Shown: positions 7,842 to 16,110, numbered from the stretch's first letter. The stretch: 44,540 nt of DNA from Magnetococcales bacterium (GCA_015231965.1 JADGAP010000008.1:1-44540), one strand, 5' to 3'. Made by a program: numbers and translations. The notes: a model not told the origin generated them from the sequence alone.

Positions 7842-8776
7842 TGGCCGTCACCCTCTACCAATCCGGCGAATCCGGGGCGCCCACCCTCACCGGCGAAAAC
7901 GGCAGCCTCGTCGCCCTGCTGTTGGCCTGCCTGGTCAACGGCTACGGCGGCAAAGCTGGGGCGGGCTGGACCAGGCCCTACACTGGCACGGGCAAGGCGG
8001 TGTTCAAGGCTGGGGCGGGGACGCAAGCCTGCCTGTGGATCGACGACAACGCCCCCGGCGGGGGAGCGGCGCGGGAGGCGCGGGCGAGGGGGTATGAGGC
8101 CATGACCGGCCTCGATGCAGGGAGCGGGCCGTTCCCCACGACCTCGCAAATGGCGGTGCCGGTCATCCTCCGGAAATCGGCCTCGACGGACGCCACGATC
8201 CGCCCCTGGATCGTCCTCGCCGACGACAAGCGGTTCTATCTCTTCCTCGACAACGGGGATTCCGCCGGGAACCTCAGCGGCTTCTTTTTTGGCGACCTCA
8301 ACAGCGTCAAAACCGGCGGCGACGCCTACTCCGGAGCCATCATCGGGCGCACGACCGAGAACAGCGCGACGGCGTCCCACGACGTGTTGCCGTCGCTGGG
8401 AACCACCGGCCCCAACTCCAGCGCCCTGGGGGCGCACTACGTGGCCCGCTCCCACGACCCCACCAACCCGGTGGCGGTGAACTTCGGCAAGTTCGCCGAA
8501 CTGGCCTATCACTCCGGCTCGACGATGGGGGCGGCCAGCAACTTCACCACCACGCCCAACCCGCCGGACGGGGGAATCTACTTCACCCCGATCATGACCT
8601 GCCACGGCGGGGCCGCCCGGGGGCGGATGCCCGGCCTGTGGGCCCCCTGCCACAACCGCTATTTTTCCCACGGAGTGACCATCACTGGTTCGGGGGAGAC
8701 GGCGGGGCGGTCGCTGCTGCTCATCAACACCCTGAACTCCGGCCAGTTGGCCCTCGACCTCACCGGCCCGTGGTGA
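7841..8776 (+). CDS. phage virion protein, partner of the preceding gene
   Basis: A 311-residue protein from ATG 7841. The N-terminal LYQSGESGAPTLTGENGSLV, ACLVNGYGGKAGAGWTRPY and RGYEAMTGLDAGSGPFPT segments match a recurrent unassigned phage tail protein found next to the 6810-7841 type. The Gly/Ala/Thr-rich composition suits a beta-structured tail-tip or fibre-attachment protein. A function beyond the virion is not supported. It is followed four bases later by the next start. Confidence 0.65.
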   Translation: MAVTLYQSGESGAPTLTGENGSLVALLLACLVNGYGGKAGAGWTRPYTGTGKAVFKAGAGTQACLWIDDNAPGGGAAREARARGYEAMTGLDAGSGPFPTTSQMAVPVILRKSASTDATIRPWIVLADDKRFYLFLDNGDSAGNLSGFFFGDLNSVKTGGDAYSGAIIGRTTENSATASHDVLPSLGTTGPNSSALGAHYVARSHDPTNPVAVNFGKFAELAYHSGSTMGAASNFTTTPNPPDGGIYFTPIMTCHGGAARGRMPGLWAPCHNRYFSHGVTITGSGETAGRSLLLINTLNSGQLALDLTGPW

Positions 8777-8780
8777 CGCC

Positions 8781-9197
8781 ATGCCCACCAACGTGTTCCC
8801 CCAGGGGTTCTCCCTCTCCACCTTGCCCTCGGGATATTGGGAGGGGGAGCGGAAGCATTTTTCCGTCCCCGGGTTCCGCTTGGCATGGTTGCCGGACGGC
8901 TATTGGCAAGGGCGGATCGTTCTCCCCCTGATGCGCTCCGGCCCTTTCCGCGAGAACGGTTCCGGAAAAGCCATCTCCGGAATCGTCGATTTTTCCGGCG
9001 GCGCGGCGGCGGAGGGTCGGACGGTGCGCATCCACCATCGGGAGACGGGGCTCCCCTGCGCCACCCTGACCAGCGGGGCGGATGGGGCCTATTCCGCCGG
9101 GGGGTTCTCCGATTCGGAGGCGTATTACGTCGTGGTCCTGCCCTTCGTCAGCGACGGGGCCAACGCGGGGATCAAGGATCGGGTGCGGGGGGCCTGA
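8781..9197 (+). CDS. tail protein with a carboxypeptidase-regulatory-like beta domain
   Basis: A 138-residue protein with two parts. The first 55 residues repeat an aromatic motif (LPSGYWEGE, LPDGYWQGR). Residues about 60-138 (KAISGIVDFSGGAAAEGRTV, TGLPCATLTSGADGAYSAGG, YYVVVLPF) have the pattern of the carboxypeptidase-regulatory/CNA-B-like beta sandwich often found as an adhesive or decoration module on phage tails. It begins four bases after the previous stop, and the following start lies one base beyond its own stop. Confidence 0.6.
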   Translation: MPTNVFPQGFSLSTLPSGYWEGERKHFSVPGFRLAWLPDGYWQGRIVLPLMRSGPFRENGSGKAISGIVDFSGGAAAEGRTVRIHHRETGLPCATLTSGADGAYSAGGFSDSEAYYVVVLPFVSDGANAGIKDRVRGA

Positions 9198-9198
9198 T

Positions 9199-11175
9199 AT
9201 GCCGTGGATCCCTCCCGCTGGAACTTCGGTCCACGTCACCCTGACCGGAGGGGGCTACGATCCGCCACCCGGGGGGGCCGTACCTCTTACCCTGGTCCGG
9301 GTGAACGAGTCGGTCCATCGCACCCGGCTGGCGGTGCTGGTGGGGGCCGAACATCGCGTCCGGCTGGACCTGCTGGCCCTGGAGGCCGTGGCGACCGCCG
9401 AACACCGCACCCGGCTGGATTTGCTGGTCCTGGAAGCAGTGGCCGCCGCCGAACACCGCGCTTGCCTGGACCTCCGCGAACGGGTGGCCGCCGTGCATCA
9501 CACCCGGCTGAAGTTGCTCCTCGCGGGCTACGAGGTCGAGGCCGAACACCGCGTCAGGCTGGCGGTGCTGGTGGGGGTCGAACATCGCGCCCGAGTGGAA
9601 CTCCTGGCCTTGGAGTCCCTGGCCGCCGCCGAACACCGCGCCCGGCTGGCGCTGCTGGTGGGGGGGGAGCATGGGATCGCGGTGCGGGACGCGGTGGAAC
9701 ACGAACACCGCGCCCGGCTGGACCTGCTGAACCTGGAAGCCGTGGCCGCCGCCGATCATCGCGCCCGGCTGGACCTGCTGAACCTGGAGGCCCTGGCCAC
9801 CGCCGAGCATCGCGCAAAGCTGGCGGTGCTGGTGGGGGGGGAGCATCGCGCTCGGCTGGCCGTGCTTTTCCTCGTCGCCAGGGAGCATGGCCTGCTCCTC
9901 GACATCAAAGCCCCCGCCGCCGCCGAACACCGCGCCCGGCTGGACTTGCTGGCTGGCGATCCGGCGACCGCCGAGCATCGCGCAAAGCTGGCGGTGCTGG
10001 TGGGGGCCGAACACCGCGCCCGGCTTTCCGCCCTGGAGCCGACGGTCGCCGAGCATCGCACCCGGCTGGACCTGCTTCCCTACGACCCAGTTTTTCACGA
10101 ACACGGCCTCCGGCTTGCCCTCCACGACGCCCTGGTCGAGATCATCACCGATCAACCCGCCCTGACCCATCAGGGGCGGACGGTGGCGCTGCTGGCCGCC
10201 GAAATTCGCGCCGACGACGGCTCCTTCACCTGGCTGGCGGACCTGAAGCTGGCGGACCTCGACGACTGGCGGCGGGTCCGGGTGGGGGATGCCGTGACGG
10301 TGGATTTGTACGGCGAGGTTTTCGCCCTGGTGGTGGACCAGAAAGCGAAGAGTCGGGAAAAAGCGGGCGTCGCCTTGTCCCTGGGGCTGCTGGCCGTCTC
10401 CCCCCTGGCGATGCGGCGGGAGCGGGTGACGCTGGCCTGGTCCGGGGCGGTGGACGCCCGTCAGGCGGTGGAGGAAATTTTGGGCGAGCCCGTCACCTGG
10501 ACCTTGCCAGACTGGACGATCCCCGCCGGACGGCTGGCCGCCGAACGGGCCGATCCGGTGGACCTGGCCCGGCAGATCGCGGGGGCCGCCGGGGGTGTGT
10601 TGGAGTCCAATCCCGACGGCTCCGTCGTCTGCCGACCCCGCTTCCCCCTGGCCGTCCCCCAGTGGGCCGCAGCGGACCCCGCCCACGTCCTGACCGATGA
10701 CGAGGTGATGTCCGAATTCACCTCCTATTCCCCCGTGGAGTTCACCGACCGCCTCGCCGTCGCCGACGCGGACCCGTCCGCCGGGGGGGACGAGGTGGAG
10801 GCCCTCGACCTCGACGGGGAGCCCCATCGCAAGCTTCTGCACGTCTATCCCTCGCCCTGGCGACCGTTGCAGGTGGTCCACACCGGCGACGCCGCCGTGA
10901 TCCTGGAATCCCTGGGGGTGCGGGAGCGGGAGGAGTCGGAGCTGATCCAGATCCTCGGGGGGACGGGCCGCACCCGCTATCCAGTGGCCGGAATCGTCGC
11001 CACCTCGTGGCAGTATCTCAACCTGGGGCCGGTCTCCTTCGATCCCGACTCGCGGGAGATCGTCGCCGACGTGGCCGGGGCGTCGCTGCTCCGGATCACC
11101 TACCGTACCCGCTGTCAGGCCTGGGCCGCCAGCGACGTGCGGGACGAGTCGATCCTCTTTCTGGTGATGGAGTAG
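9199..11175 (+). CDS. tail hub-like protein with 19 EHR-type repeats
   Basis: A 658-residue protein from ATG 9199; the frame extends further upstream but only over the previous gene. Residues about 39-314 consist of some nineteen units starting EHR/DHR/EHG and continuing RLDLLALEAVAAA or KLAVLVGG, in lengths of mainly 12 or 17 residues. The remainder (about 320-658; ALTHQGRTVALLAAEIRADD, WLADLKLADLDDWRRVRVGD) resembles the hub domain of siphophage baseplate/tail-tip proteins. The same repeat-plus-hub pairing occurs in other phages of GC-rich Gram-negatives. It would sit at the tail tip; what the repeats bind is unknown. Confidence 0.7.
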   Translation: MPWIPPAGTSVHVTLTGGGYDPPPGGAVPLTLVRVNESVHRTRLAVLVGAEHRVRLDLLALEAVATAEHRTRLDLLVLEAVAAAEHRACLDLRERVAAVHHTRLKLLLAGYEVEAEHRVRLAVLVGVEHRARVELLALESLAAAEHRARLALLVGGEHGIAVRDAVEHEHRARLDLLNLEAVAAADHRARLDLLNLEALATAEHRAKLAVLVGGEHRARLAVLFLVAREHGLLLDIKAPAAAEHRARLDLLAGDPATAEHRAKLAVLVGAEHRARLSALEPTVAEHRTRLDLLPYDPVFHEHGLRLALHDALVEIITDQPALTHQGRTVALLAAEIRADDGSFTWLADLKLADLDDWRRVRVGDAVTVDLYGEVFALVVDQKAKSREKAGVALSLGLLAVSPLAMRRERVTLAWSGAVDARQAVEEILGEPVTWTLPDWTIPAGRLAAERADPVDLARQIAGAAGGVLESNPDGSVVCRPRFPLAVPQWAAADPAHVLTDDEVMSEFTSYSPVEFTDRLAVADADPSAGGDEVEALDLDGEPHRKLLHVYPSPWRPLQVVHTGDAAVILESLGVREREESELIQILGGTGRTRYPVAGIVATSWQYLNLGPVSFDPDSREIVADVAGASLLRITYRTRCQAWAASDVRDESILFLVME

Positions 11176-11178
11176 GTC

Positions 11179-11685
11179 ATGTCCGATCCCGTCGCATCGA
11201 TCCAGGTGGAGTTCGGGGGCGCCGCCGCCGGAGCGGACCATCTTTCCGCCGAACTGGACGCCCGCCCCGACGGACTGAACAACGGCAAGACCTCCTTCCT
11301 CCCCGGCGAGACGGTCTATTTTTTGATTTACAAGTCGCCATCGCTGAAGGTGGACGCGGTGATCCCTAGCGCCGGACGGGTGACTCCTGGGCCTGCGGTG
11401 GGGGGGGTGGAGAAAGAAGCGGACCTGGTTTTCGACGACGCCGACAGCGCCGCCCTGCCGGTTCCGGCGGTGGGGCTGGTGGATGTGATCTGGCTGGGGA
11501 CCCATCTGGGGGGACTGACCCTCCAGTCCGACGGACTGACGGTCAAGGCGGCGTCCTCCGGCGTGGCCGTGGCCCGGGTGCGGTTCCACGCCACCCCGGA
11601 GGCTTGGGGCCTCGATTCCCCGACGAATATTGGAGAAGTGGTGGAGTTCGACATTCACCTGGTGATCAAGGCCAGCCCACGATGA
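11179..11685 (+). CDS. phage tail-tip protein, unknown function
   Basis: A 168-residue beta-rich acidic protein beginning MSDPVASIQVEFGGAAAG, starting three bases after the hub-like gene. The segment FLPGETVYFLIYKSP and the C-terminal VEFDIHLVIKASPR suggest a compact structural domain. Its last codons overlap the next start (ATGA at 11682-11685). Only its place in the tail operon indicates function. Confidence 0.55.
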   Translation: MSDPVASIQVEFGGAAAGADHLSAELDARPDGLNNGKTSFLPGETVYFLIYKSPSLKVDAVIPSAGRVTPGPAVGGVEKEADLVFDDADSAALPVPAVGLVDVIWLGTHLGGLTLQSDGLTVKAASSGVAVARVRFHATPEAWGLDSPTNIGEVVEFDIHLVIKASPR

Positions 11686-11987
11686 GCGGGATTTCCATCG
11701 ATTTTTATCGGGGGGAAGGGGCGCGGCGGGGCGACGATATCGTGGATCCCCTCATCGGCTCCGTCCCTTGCGCCCTCTCCCGAGGCCGGAACGAACTGGA
11801 TGCCCGGGCCCATCCTCGGGATTCGGTGCGGGTGGTGATCCCCCATCGCCCCAATCTTCGCTTGGGGCAACTGGCGGCGCTCACCGGCGACGGCCGACGG
11901 CGGGTGGGGCTGATCGTCGGCATCGCCCACAATCTTTCGGACGGCAAGCTCCTCACCACCTTGACCCTGGACTGTCCGGAGATTTGA
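11682..11987 (+). CDS. small phage tail-module protein
   Basis: A 101-residue protein from ATG 11682, overlapping the previous stop. It begins MSGISIDFYRGEGARRGDDI and contains NLRLGQLAALTGDGRRRVGL followed by IVGIAHNLSDGKLLTTLTLD. Its length and beta pattern are reminiscent of small proteins paired with phage hub proteins, but no family can be named. The next gene begins two bases after its stop. Confidence 0.5.
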   Translation: MSGISIDFYRGEGARRGDDIVDPLIGSVPCALSRGRNELDARAHPRDSVRVVIPHRPNLRLGQLAALTGDGRRRVGLIVGIAHNLSDGKLLTTLTLDCPEI

Positions 11988-11989
11988 CG

Positions 11990-12214
11990 ATGGGCTCCCC
12001 CCTGGCCGATCTGGCCGCCCTGCTGCGGGATGAGAAGCCAGCCACCGGCGTGGTGGCGTCGATCCGGGGCGGGGTGGCCTCGGTGGCCACCTCCAGGGGC
12101 ATGATCACCGCATCGGCGGGTCCGGGGGTGGCGGTGGGGGCGCGGGTGCGGATCGTGGATGGGGTGGCCCGCCGGGCCGTCTCGGTCAAGCCGGAGAACG
12201 TTTATCCCGTCTGA
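11990..12214 (+). CDS. small phage tail-module protein, last gene of the rightward operon
   Basis: A 74-residue protein starting at ATG 11990. Residues 18-57 (TGVVASIRGGVASVATSRGM, then GVAVGARVRIVDGVA) read like a small beta barrel. It is the last rightward gene before the convergent leftward operon. No strong Rho-independent terminator is visible after it; only a short GGCGA/TCGCC palindrome lies in the 52-base gap. Confidence 0.5.
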   Translation: MGSPLADLAALLRDEKPATGVVASIRGGVASVATSRGMITASAGPGVAVGARVRIVDGVARRAVSVKPENVYPV

Positions 12215-12266
12215 TGAAAGGGCGACATCGCCATATCGGATGCGATGTAGCTTGCCCCATGAATCG

Positions 12267-12719
12267 TCACAGCCCGCTCTTGTAGACGTCGAAAGTCTTC
12301 GTCCAATCAATTGGACCGTTCCACGGGTTATCCTCGACCGAGTTCGCCCAGAAGCATAAGGCTGGGGCATCTGTTGTATCCATAAGCAATTGAAGGGCCT
12401 CGAAGTGCTTGGCTTTGGGAAACATTTGATGATACTTGGCAATATCATCCTGCGCCACTTTAAAATCAGCAGCACGGATGTACGCCCCGTAAAATGTCAT
12501 CGATAGAACTGCACGGGCGAATTTTGGTACGCTTTGATTGGTTGTCAATTTCCACAATTTACTTAGGTCTTCATCGCCCCAGAATCCCCCTACAGGGTTA
12601 ATGTAATGCTTGATCAAGCTGTTCCAAACTGGGGGCGCCCAAAGCCATGAGTTTTGCCAATACGTTAAATATTCCACACGATCACCAAAGGTCAGAGCAA
12701 ATACGGTTGTGACGCTCAT
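12267..12719 (-). CDS. AT-rich unknown gene at the end of the leftward phage operon
   Basis: A protein of 150 residues, Trp-, Phe- and Tyr-rich (YLTYWQNSWLWAPPVWNSLI; then INPVGGFWGDEDLSKLWKL). The ribosome site AGGAGG lies two bases from the ATG at 12722 and five from the ATG at 12719, so 12719 is the likelier start. Base composition is clearly lower in GC than the neighbouring genes, indicating separate acquisition. There is no signal peptide, membrane span or known motif. As the distal gene of the operon at the junction with the late module it is a good candidate for accessory cargo. Confidence 0.6.
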   Translation of the reverse strand: MSVTTVFALTFGDRVEYLTYWQNSWLWAPPVWNSLIKHYINPVGGFWGDEDLSKLWKLTTNQSVPKFARAVLSMTFYGAYIRAADFKVAQDDIAKYHQMFPKAKHFEALQLLMDTTDAPALCFWANSVEDNPWNGPIDWTKTFDVYKSGL

Positions 12720-12731
12720 CATTACCTCCTG

Positions 12732-13145
12732 CTATTCCTGCTTGAGCCGCGCCAAGGTCTCCTTGAAAACACGACGCGTTTCGGGCGTCGGTTTATCGAA
12801 GGGGGAGGGGTCGGCCAAATCGGGGTGATGGAACCGCCACAACTGGCCGTATTCGTCTTCTTGCGCCGTTGCCGCCGCGTCGCGTTGTCGGCGCAGTTCC
12901 GCATCGCTGGGAGGGCGCCGGGGCTCCGGTGGGTTCGGAGCGGGAGTCGTCGCCCGCCTCGACTGGGGCGGCGGAACGAGGGTGAGGAGCGGTCGCCCCA
13001 AATCTCCCGGCGTCAGACCGTGGGAGCGCATCAGCGAGGCGGCTTTTTCCGCCGCGACCCGCCGCTCGTGGTCGTTGCCCCGCGGATCGGCGGCGAGGGC
13101 GCGCAGCTTGCGCACCCGGTTGACGATTCGGGAGGAGGCGGCCAC
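12732..13145 (-). CDS. DUF2786-like phage protein
   Basis: A 137-residue protein. Residues about 8-47 (IVNRVRKLRALAADPRGNDH, ERRVAAEKAASLMRSHGL) match the short helical DUF2786 domain found in many phage and plasmid proteins. The rest is a Pro/Arg-rich linker and a charged C-terminus (FDKPTPETRRVFKETLARLK). The function of DUF2786 is not established. It sits between unknown genes in the leftward operon, with only small gaps. Confidence 0.6.
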   Translation of the reverse strand: MAASSRIVNRVRKLRALAADPRGNDHERRVAAEKAASLMRSHGLTPGDLGRPLLTLVPPPQSRRATTPAPNPPEPRRPPSDAELRRQRDAAATAQEDEYGQLWRFHHPDLADPSPFDKPTPETRRVFKETLARLKQE

Positions 13146-13149
13146 CTCC

Positions 13150-13455
13150 TCACCCCGCCGTTTCGTCGGGCGTGGGGATGCGGACGGGGTGGAGTTCCAT
13201 GTCTTGATTTTCCTGGCTGGCCCAAATTTTTTCCCACAACCCGCTTTCCGCAGGCCCCATCAGGATCCATGCTCCGAACCGATTGGTGTAGAACTGCACG
13301 GGAAACCACGGTCCGGGGCCGCCGTGCGGGAAATGCCGCCGCACCCAGTACCACCCCGGCTCCGGGGGATCGATCCGGACTGGGGGCCCCATTCCCTCTC
13401 CCGGAGTCGTCGAGGAGGAGGGGGAGGGAAAGGGGATGACATTTTCGCCGTTCAT
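13150..13455 (-). CDS. small Trp-rich phage protein
   Basis: A 101-residue protein from the ATG at 13455, whose ATGA overlaps the stop of the preceding gene. The motif PPEPGWYWVRRHFPHGGPGP followed by WFPVQFY and FGAWILMG is typical of small soluble phage proteins in early operons, with a Pro/Ser-rich start. No function is known. The coupling to 13452-13736 indicates co-translation. Confidence 0.5.
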   Translation of the reverse strand: MNGENVIPFPSPSSSTTPGEGMGPPVRIDPPEPGWYWVRRHFPHGGPGPWFPVQFYTNRFGAWILMGPAESGLWEKIWASQENQDMELHPVRIPTPDETAG

Positions 13456-13736
13456 TCGGGGCTCCCTCCGGCGCTGATCATTCGGGCCGAACGGGGATAG
13501 ACCGTCTCGTCGCGGAGCGGCGGCAACGGGGCCGGGTTTTTTTCCACCGTGGGCCGCAATCCCAATTCCCAAAGCCGGGTGATCAAGGCGACGGCCTGCT
13601 CCCGGTCCATGGTCAACTCCCACTCGTCCAGGGGGAGTTCCTCGTCCTCCCCGCGCCACACCGTGAGTTCGATCCCCCCTTGATCAGCCGGGAGGACCAA
13701 CAAGCACACGCCTTCCCCGTCGTTTCCCGCTTCCAT
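13452..13736 (-). CDS. small acidic phage protein
   Basis: A 94-residue protein starting ten bases after the sliding-clamp stop. It contains IELTVWRGEDEELPLDEWEL and MDREQAVALITRLWELGL, the latter an amphipathic helix, and a Pro-rich tail. The acidic character could suit a protein that mimics DNA or binds a partner, but nothing specific is seen. It is translationally coupled to the next gene by a four-base overlap. Confidence 0.5.
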   Translation of the reverse strand: MEAGNDGEGVCLLVLPADQGGIELTVWRGEDEELPLDEWELTMDREQAVALITRLWELGLRPTVEKNPAPLPPLRDETVYPRSARMISAGGSPE

Positions 13737-13748
13737 CGCCCGTCTCCT

Positions 13749-14897
13749 TCAGATTCGTATGGGCATCAAACAGTAGGTGTAATATTGATCATCTGGATCG
13801 CCGATCAAGACTTGAGTTTCGTTGTCCTTCATCTTCAAACGAACGTTATCGCCACTCATCACTTTCAACACCTGCTTCAAATAGCGGGCGTTTAACCCAA
13901 TGGAGACAGGCTCGCCATTGTATATTGCTTCCAACGAATCCCTGGCGTTCCCATGTTCGGATTTTTTGGCGTCAAGGAAGATGGCGTTTTTCTCCACCTG
14001 CAACCGAATCCCACGGCTCAGCTTAGGCGAAAGCACCAGCATGCGCCGCACCGCCGCCAACAGGGCCGTCCGCTTGACGGTCACCGTCTTGTCGTTGCCG
14101 GTGGGAATCACTTTTTGGTAGTTCGGATACGCCCCTCCGATCAATTTGGCCATCAAGGTCAACTTGGGCTTCCGGAGGTTTCTCCAATCGTACATGGCGA
14201 ACATGATCCAGCTATCACCCAGCGATGTTCTCACAATGCCGATGGACTCCTCATCGAGCAGCCTCTTCACCTCCATAATCGCCTTGCGGGGGATGATCGC
14301 CTCGCGGATTTCGTCAATGGGGTTGGAGGAGAAATTCTTCGACACTGCGATGCGGTGAGCGTCGGTCGCCACAAAGCGCCGCTCCGTCTTGGAGGGAGCG
14401 AATTGCATCAACACCCCGCTGAGTATCTCGCGGGTTTGGTCTTTCGACGCGGCGAAGACGGTTTGGTTGATCATGCGAACCAGCGTCTCCTTTTTGTCAT
14501 AGGCGAAGGCTGGGCCGAGGACCGATGGAAAGTCGGGAAAATCGTCCGCCGACGCCGTCTCCAAATCAAATCGCGACCGACCGCAGGCGATGATCAACCG
14601 CCCCCCATCATCCAGTCGCAACTTGATCGTCTCCTGCTTTGGAAGCTTCTGCACAATATCGTGGAGGGTGCGCGCCGAAACGGTGGTGCGCCCTGGATCG
14701 GTCACCTTGGTATCGTCGTAATCATCTGAGGTTTTGACGTGCGAGACCAGATCGGTGGCAGAAATCGATAAGGCGCCGCTCTCGGAGGCATCCAGGAGAC
14801 AGTGGCCCAAAATCGGAGAGGGGGTGTGATTTTTCGCCACCCGCTTGATCCGATTGATCATCAAAAGCAATTGTTCCTGATTGATATCGACTTCCAT
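13749..14897 (-). CDS. dnaN: phage-encoded DNA polymerase III beta sliding clamp
   Basis: At 382 residues the length is that of a bacterial beta clamp, a ring that tethers the replicative polymerase to DNA. Recognisable segments in order are FDLETASADDFPDFPSV (end of domain 1), RFVATDAHRIAV (domain 2), LIGGAYPNYQKVIP, LNARYLKQVLKVMSGDNVRL and the C-terminal YCLMPIRI, equivalent to the YxxMPMRL end of host clamps. It lies within the phage early operon beside a GapR-like gene, far from any dnaA/recF context, so it is a phage copy. A clamp of its own would let the phage organise replication or recruit clamp-binding proteins. A start at ATG 14897 follows a GGAGACGAG tract. Confidence 0.9.
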   Translation of the reverse strand: MEVDINQEQLLLMINRIKRVAKNHTPSPILGHCLLDASESGALSISATDLVSHVKTSDDYDDTKVTDPGRTTVSARTLHDIVQKLPKQETIKLRLDDGGRLIIACGRSRFDLETASADDFPDFPSVLGPAFAYDKKETLVRMINQTVFAASKDQTREILSGVLMQFAPSKTERRFVATDAHRIAVSKNFSSNPIDEIREAIIPRKAIMEVKRLLDEESIGIVRTSLGDSWIMFAMYDWRNLRKPKLTLMAKLIGGAYPNYQKVIPTGNDKTVTVKRTALLAAVRRMLVLSPKLSRGIRLQVEKNAIFLDAKKSEHGNARDSLEAIYNGEPVSIGLNARYLKQVLKVMSGDNVRLKMKDNETQVLIGDPDDQYYTYCLMPIRI

Positions 14898-14910
14898 CTC
14901 TCGTCTCCGA

Positions 14911-15213
14911 TCAAACCAGCATGCCCAGGGCGCGTTTGTAGAGATGGACCAGGGTCTCCTCCTCGTCCACCTCCCGTTGGTCCATCTTTCGCTGGCGGAT
15001 CACGATCCGCATCACCTTGGGGTCGAACCCCGCCGCCTTGGCCTCGGCGAACACATCCCGAATCAAGGTGGCGATTTCCAACTTCTCCTCCTCCAGTCGC
15101 TCAACCTTCTCGATGAACTGGCGCAACTGCTCCGCTTCGACGTTGAGTTCGGCTTCCGTTTTCTCCGTGCCGGGGAGCGGCTCCTGACGCATTTTTGGGG
15201 GATTGCGACTCAT
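14911..15213 (-). CDS. GapR-family DNA-binding protein (DUF2312)
   Basis: One hundred residues. The region LNVEAEQLRQFIEKVERLEE, then IATLIRDVFAEAKAAGFDP and KVMRIVIRQRKMD, matches the GapR/DUF2312 coiled-coil family; the end EEETLVHLYKRALGM is also conserved. Caulobacter GapR clamps overtwisted AT-rich DNA ahead of replication forks and transcription and assists topoisomerases. The start is set at 15213 because AAGGAG lies seven bases upstream; an in-frame ATG at 15234 is less well placed. Its position just before the phage dnaN suggests a role in phage DNA replication or chromatin. That link is inferred. Confidence 0.82.
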   Translation of the reverse strand: MSRNPPKMRQEPLPGTEKTEAELNVEAEQLRQFIEKVERLEEEKLEIATLIRDVFAEAKAAGFDPKVMRIVIRQRKMDQREVDEEETLVHLYKRALGMLV

Positions 15214-15584
15214 GGTTTGATCTCCTTCACCCATTCAATGGCGGGGTCCGGGGGGACCGATGGGGGGAGTCCGCCGTCGGCGGCCCACAGGATGCGCAGC
15301 ACCATCGCAAAGGCCCTGCTGCGCCATTTCCAGACGGTCGTTCCCACCTTCCCCAGGTTGGCCTCCTCCAGTTCCGCCAGCAGCATCGGAGCCTTGGCGA
15401 TAATCACGCGGCCAACCGGGTCGCAAAACAGGGTGACAAGACCGGAGCGATTTCCCAGCGTCACCACCCATCCGTAGGCGGAAAAGACCAGGTCATCCGG
15501 GAGACGGTTGGATTCCCCCGGATTGCGCCAGGGGATGAAATCCAGGACATTACAACCCCCGTAGGGTTCCAATGGTTCGCTCAT
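15210..15584 (-). CDS. phage protein of unknown function
   Basis: A 124-residue protein with a GAGG ribosome site seven bases before ATG 15584 and a four-base overlap with the GapR-like gene. It contains VFSAYGWVVTLGNRSGLVTL, a beta-rich segment, and a Trp-rich C-terminal helix (VWKWRSRAFAMVLRILWAAD). No membrane span or known motif is clear. Overlap with the downstream gene argues for co-expression. Confidence 0.5.
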   Translation of the reverse strand: MSEPLEPYGGCNVLDFIPWRNPGESNRLPDDLVFSAYGWVVTLGNRSGLVTLFCDPVGRVIIAKAPMLLAELEEANLGKVGTTVWKWRSRAFAMVLRILWAADGGLPPSVPPDPAIEWVKEIKP

Positions 15585-15636
15585 GGTTGCGCCTCATCAT
15601 TTCTCATCACCGTGACGGGTTCCATGGCATCCCCCC

Positions 15637-16110
15637 TCAAGTTGACGGATCGAAGCATTGACCGAAATAACCCGGTTTCTGGGCGGCTTCCATTTCCCCC
15701 ATCCCCTGTTCCCATCGCTCCTTCTCGCGGCCCATTTCCGTCAACTGCTCCTCCCTCGTCTCCGCGTCCAGACCCACCCGCAACAGACGAAGTATTGCTG
15801 CATCCAGGAGTTCCCCCTTGTTCTTCTGGGCCGATTTTCCGATTTCACGAAGGAGTGCAGCGTTTTCAGGGGTGAATAAGTTTATTTGAGACGGTCCGCG
15901 GCCAACCTCATGTTGAACGATCCTCTCCTCCTCCTTCTTATCCACCCCAGCCAAAAGCAGCTGGGACGCCACGTCCTCAATGCGCTCCCCCCGCGATTTG
16001 GCCCACTGATCCACCCTTGGGGGGATAGAGATCCGGATCACCCTATTTTCTTGACGAACCTCGCCCCGATTACGCCGCCCCTTGGCGGACTTTCTATTGG
16101 CCTTGCCCAT
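15637..16110 (-). CDS. phage coiled-coil protein of unknown function
   Basis: A 157-residue protein from ATG 16110, preceded by AGGAGG eight bases away; the open frame further upstream lacks such a site. The N-terminus is strongly basic (GKANRKSAKGRRNRGEVRQE). It is followed by VIRISIPPRVDQWAKSRGER, which resembles a ribbon-helix-helix or replicon-associated segment. A long charged helix then runs through LDAAILRLLRVGLDAETREE. DNA binding is plausible but not shown. It starts a sub-run of leftward genes downstream of the integrase. Confidence 0.5.
   Translation of the reverse strand: MGKANRKSAKGRRNRGEVRQENRVIRISIPPRVDQWAKSRGERIEDVASQLLLAGVDKKEEERIVQHEVGRGPSQINLFTPENAALLREIGKSAQKNKGELLDAAILRLLRVGLDAETREEQLTEMGREKERWEQGMGEMEAAQKPGYFGQCFDPST

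Noticed and set aside
9313-10140. possible CRISPR-like array because of regular repeats
   Set aside because: The repeats are in-frame protein repeats of variable length with no unique spacers; no CRISPR array or cas gene is present in the window.
9172-11658. 828-codon open frame on the minus strand opposite the tail hub gene
   Set aside because: It is the antisense shadow of the EHR-repeat gene in a GC-rich region; the His/Gln/Gly-rich repeats mirror the sense repeats and there is no ribosome site or family match.
12159-12359. small plus-strand frame after the last tail gene
   Set aside because: No ribosome site; it overlaps the end of the tail operon and runs into the oppositely oriented AT-rich gene.
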